Assembly (NCBI GenBank): GCA_021815245.1
Contig: JAKAHF010000055.1
Coordinates: 1-8,788 of the forward strand
Origin: Actinomycetes bacterium
GTDB lineage: Bacteria; Actinomycetota; Thermoleophilia; RBG-16-64-13
DNA length: 8,788 bases
Direction: 5' to 3'
A program made the position numbers and the translations under genes. Each line of letters starts with the position of its first letter. Within the stretch, counting starts at the first letter, position 1. Shown piece after piece: positions 7,279-8,788 of the stretch. A model generated the notes under the pieces. That model saw nothing but the letters and a program-made list of their open reading frames with translations. It ran no database searches and was not told the DNA's origin.

Positions 7279-8788
7279 ATGCCGGGAGTGGGGGATCCAT
7301 CAAAACGCGAGATGCTGGATCGGCTTGCCGGAGAGCTACGGCGCATCCGGCCCGACGCGCGAGATCCCGAACTGAGGAACTGGCGCGCCAGCGTTAACGC
7401 AACCATGTCCCAACTGTTCGGGCCGGGACACAAGATCACGGTTGCCCTACGCGACGTGGCGTTCACGCCCAACTTCGAGCAAGGTCGCACGCGGGCTCTG
7501 GCTCTCCTCCGAGCCGCAAGCAGCCTGGCGGTCGCACCGCCCAAGTTGAGGGCCTCGCCGTTTCAGTCGGTTGCGGGCCCGGCAGAGACCGAGCCCGAAG
7601 AGAGTCACGTCGCGCCCAGCCCTGAGGAGTCTGTCGAACAGCCTGAGGAACCCGCCGAGCGGCTGCAAGTGGCTTCCGAAGAGCCGGATGCCACCGACAT
7701 CGCCGCCGGGCTCTCTGAGCAGGACGAGCCCGCCGAGATCGAGCCGGAAGCGACGTTCGTCGAGCAGCCTGTCGCGAGCGACGACGCCGCGTCCGTACCG
7801 CCTGCCGACATGCCCGCACCGCCTGAAGGCGCGCTCGTGCCCCCTGAAGACGAGCCTGTGCCGTCGGCACCGAGCGAGGAGCCGGGCGGCGAAGATATCT
7901 CCGCGCCACGTTTGCGCGACGCCGGCTCCGATGTCGTGAAGACCGGAGTGACCATCCACCATGAGGCCGCCGGGGGATCCCACACCGACTGGCCCGCGTG
8001 GACAGACTGGATCGAGGAGCCTGACCAATCCGACCAGACCGACGCAGCCGCGGATGCCCCGATGGCCGACTCGGCCCGGGAGCCTCATGACGTCGAGGTC
8101 CCCGCTGAGCCGGTCGACGAGGACGCCGAAGGAGCCGTGCGGGAGCCGTCTCGTGGCCCAGGCGCCGGTGCGGCCGTGGCCGACGCGTTCTCGCAGTGGC
8201 TGCTGCGTGCCGAAGCCAGGCGAGCGGCGCCCGCCGAATCCGAACCGGACGTTGAGCCCGTCGATTCCGTCGAGCCCGCCGAGCCCGAGTCGCCCGTGAC
8301 GCCCCCGAAGCAGCGGTCCTTGTTCAAGAAGTTCACGCGAAAGCGCCGTTCGGAATCGAAACCCGAGACTGTCGAGGATGAGCACGACGGCGCCGACGCG
8401 CACGAGCTGGGCTGGGAGTCATCGTTCGACCCGACCTCGGTTGAGTCGTCCGAAGACCACGCGCTCTCTGTGACGGTCGAGTGGGCCGAGTCTGAAGCCG
8501 AGATCGAGCCACCCGAGGTCGGAGTATCGGAGGCTGAGGTGTCTGAACTCGAGGCAGTCGCATCGGTCCCCGAAGCCGAGGAGCCGGAGCCGGAACCCGA
8601 GCCAGAACCGGAGTCCGAGCCCGTGGGATCCGTCGAAAAGCGGCCGGCTTTCGTGGCCGAGGAGGCACTCGACTCGGGGTCAGAGTATACGACCAGCGCC
8701 GGCGACCCGCAGTCGAAGCCGTGTCGTGCAGGCATCGACAGCGCGCAAATTGTCGGCCCCGCCCAGTGCGGCGATGAAGGCCGTCGCC
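7279..8788 (+). CDS. Acidic Pro/Glu-rich protein with helical N-terminal domain, 3'-truncated
   Basis: The frame stays open from the ATG at 7279 to the window end: 503 codons plus one base, no stop. Residues ~10-90 look folded and helical, with a Trp and a Leu-Phe-Gly-x-Gly pattern (W35, MSQLFGPGHK 43-52, LRDVAFTP 57-64, ALALLRAA 73-80). This recalls, without proof, a small domain at the N-terminus of several bacterial proteins with an alpha-helical Trp...Phe-Gly...Phe-Ser-Pro...Leu-Leu pattern. From ~98 on the protein is low-complexity and dominated by Glu, Pro, Ala, Asp, Ser and Val, including an uninterrupted Glu-Pro run (435-443). Within it sit two ordered-looking islands: a helical DAFSQWLLRAEARR (~300-313) and a basic KQRSLFKKFTRKRR (344-357). 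No signal peptide or membrane helix is visible in the part present. A linker region leading to a C-terminal domain beyond the window is plausible. Not recognised as a named family. It lies 153 bases after the operon and is probably unrelated to it. Confidence 0.75.
   Translation, partial: MPGVGDPSKREMLDRLAGELRRIRPDARDPELRNWRASVNATMSQLFGPGHKITVALRDVAFTPNFEQGRTRALALLRAASSLAVAPPKLRASPFQSVAGPAETEPEESHVAPSPEESVEQPEEPAERLQVASEEPDATDIAAGLSEQDEPAEIEPEATFVEQPVASDDAASVPPADMPAPPEGALVPPEDEPVPSAPSEEPGGEDISAPRLRDAGSDVVKTGVTIHHEAAGGSHTDWPAWTDWIEEPDQSDQTDAAADAPMADSAREPHDVEVPAEPVDEDAEGAVREPSRGPGAGAAVADAFSQWLLRAEARRAAPAESEPDVEPVDSVEPAEPESPVTPPKQRSLFKKFTRKRRSESKPETVEDEHDGADAHELGWESSFDPTSVESSEDHALSVTVEWAESEAEIEPPEVGVSEAEVSELEAVASVPEAEEPEPEPEPEPESEPVGSVEKRPAFVAEEALDSGSEYTTSAGDPQSKPCRAGIDSAQIVGPAQCGDEGRR

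Noticed and set aside
7447..8735. Long minus-strand open frames (7447-8403 and 8085-8735) opposite the acidic-protein gene
   Set aside because: They translate to Ser/Gly/Arg-rich low-complexity sequence that mirrors the Glu/Pro/Ala codons of the plus strand. The plus frame has a ribosome site, a folded N-terminus and no stop for 503 codons.
8680..8788. Possible frameshift near the right edge: the protein becomes less acidic and gains Cys, and the +3 frame gives a plausible Ala/Ser/Lys-rich stretch
   Set aside because: Both frames stay open and have similar third-position GC over about 100 bases, and the sequence ends before either can be tested. There is no firm sign of an error or programmed shift.
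1..8788. CRISPR arrays, insertion sequences, tRNA or rRNA genes
   Set aside because: No spaced repeats, transposase motifs, terminal inverted repeats or structured RNA signatures were seen on either strand; the plus strand is almost filled with protein-coding genes.

Overview
The window is GC-rich DNA coding almost entirely on the plus strand, with strong GC bias at third codon positions and GGAGG-type ribosome binding sites. The gene content suggests an anaerobe: a tungsten/molybdenum bis-MGD enzyme related to transhydroxylases, an iron-sulfur ene-reductase of the 2,4-dienoyl-CoA reductase/enoate reductase type, and a corrinoid-methyltransferase-like UroD protein. The high GC, the redox gene repertoire and the acidic Pro/Glu-rich protein at the right end would fit an anaerobic actinobacterium such as a member of Coriobacteriia. 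That placement is an inference from style of sequence and is not demonstrated.

Left and centre (3-7125): five genes run head to tail and look like one operon that begins upstream of the window. In order they are (1) the C-terminal ~695 residues of a molybdopterin oxidoreductase of the DMSO reductase superfamily, most like the large subunit of pyrogallol-phloroglucinol transhydroxylase; (2) a small FMN nitroreductase-family protein; (3) a 12-helix MFS transporter; (4) a divergent uroporphyrinogen-decarboxylase-fold protein that lacks the usual zinc ligands; and (5) a two-part FMN/[4Fe-4S]/FAD ene-reductase. Genes 1/2 and 2/3 overlap by 4 bases (ATGA and GTGA), 3/4 are 7 bases apart and 4/5 are 29 bases apart.

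The simplest joint reading is uptake of a small organic acid or phenolic compound by the MFS carrier and its reductive conversion. The ene-reductase would reduce a conjugated C=C bond, the Mo/W enzyme would move, remove or add a hydroxyl group, and the nitroreductase-like flavoprotein and UroD-like protein would have accessory or still unknown steps. The substrate cannot be read from the sequence.

Right end (7126-8788): a 153-base gap holds a short tandem repeat and an imperfect hairpin but no convincing terminator. It is followed by the first 503 codons of a very acidic, Pro/Glu-rich protein that runs off the window. This protein has a folded N-terminal domain of ~90 residues and an embedded basic patch. 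It probably belongs to a separate transcription unit.
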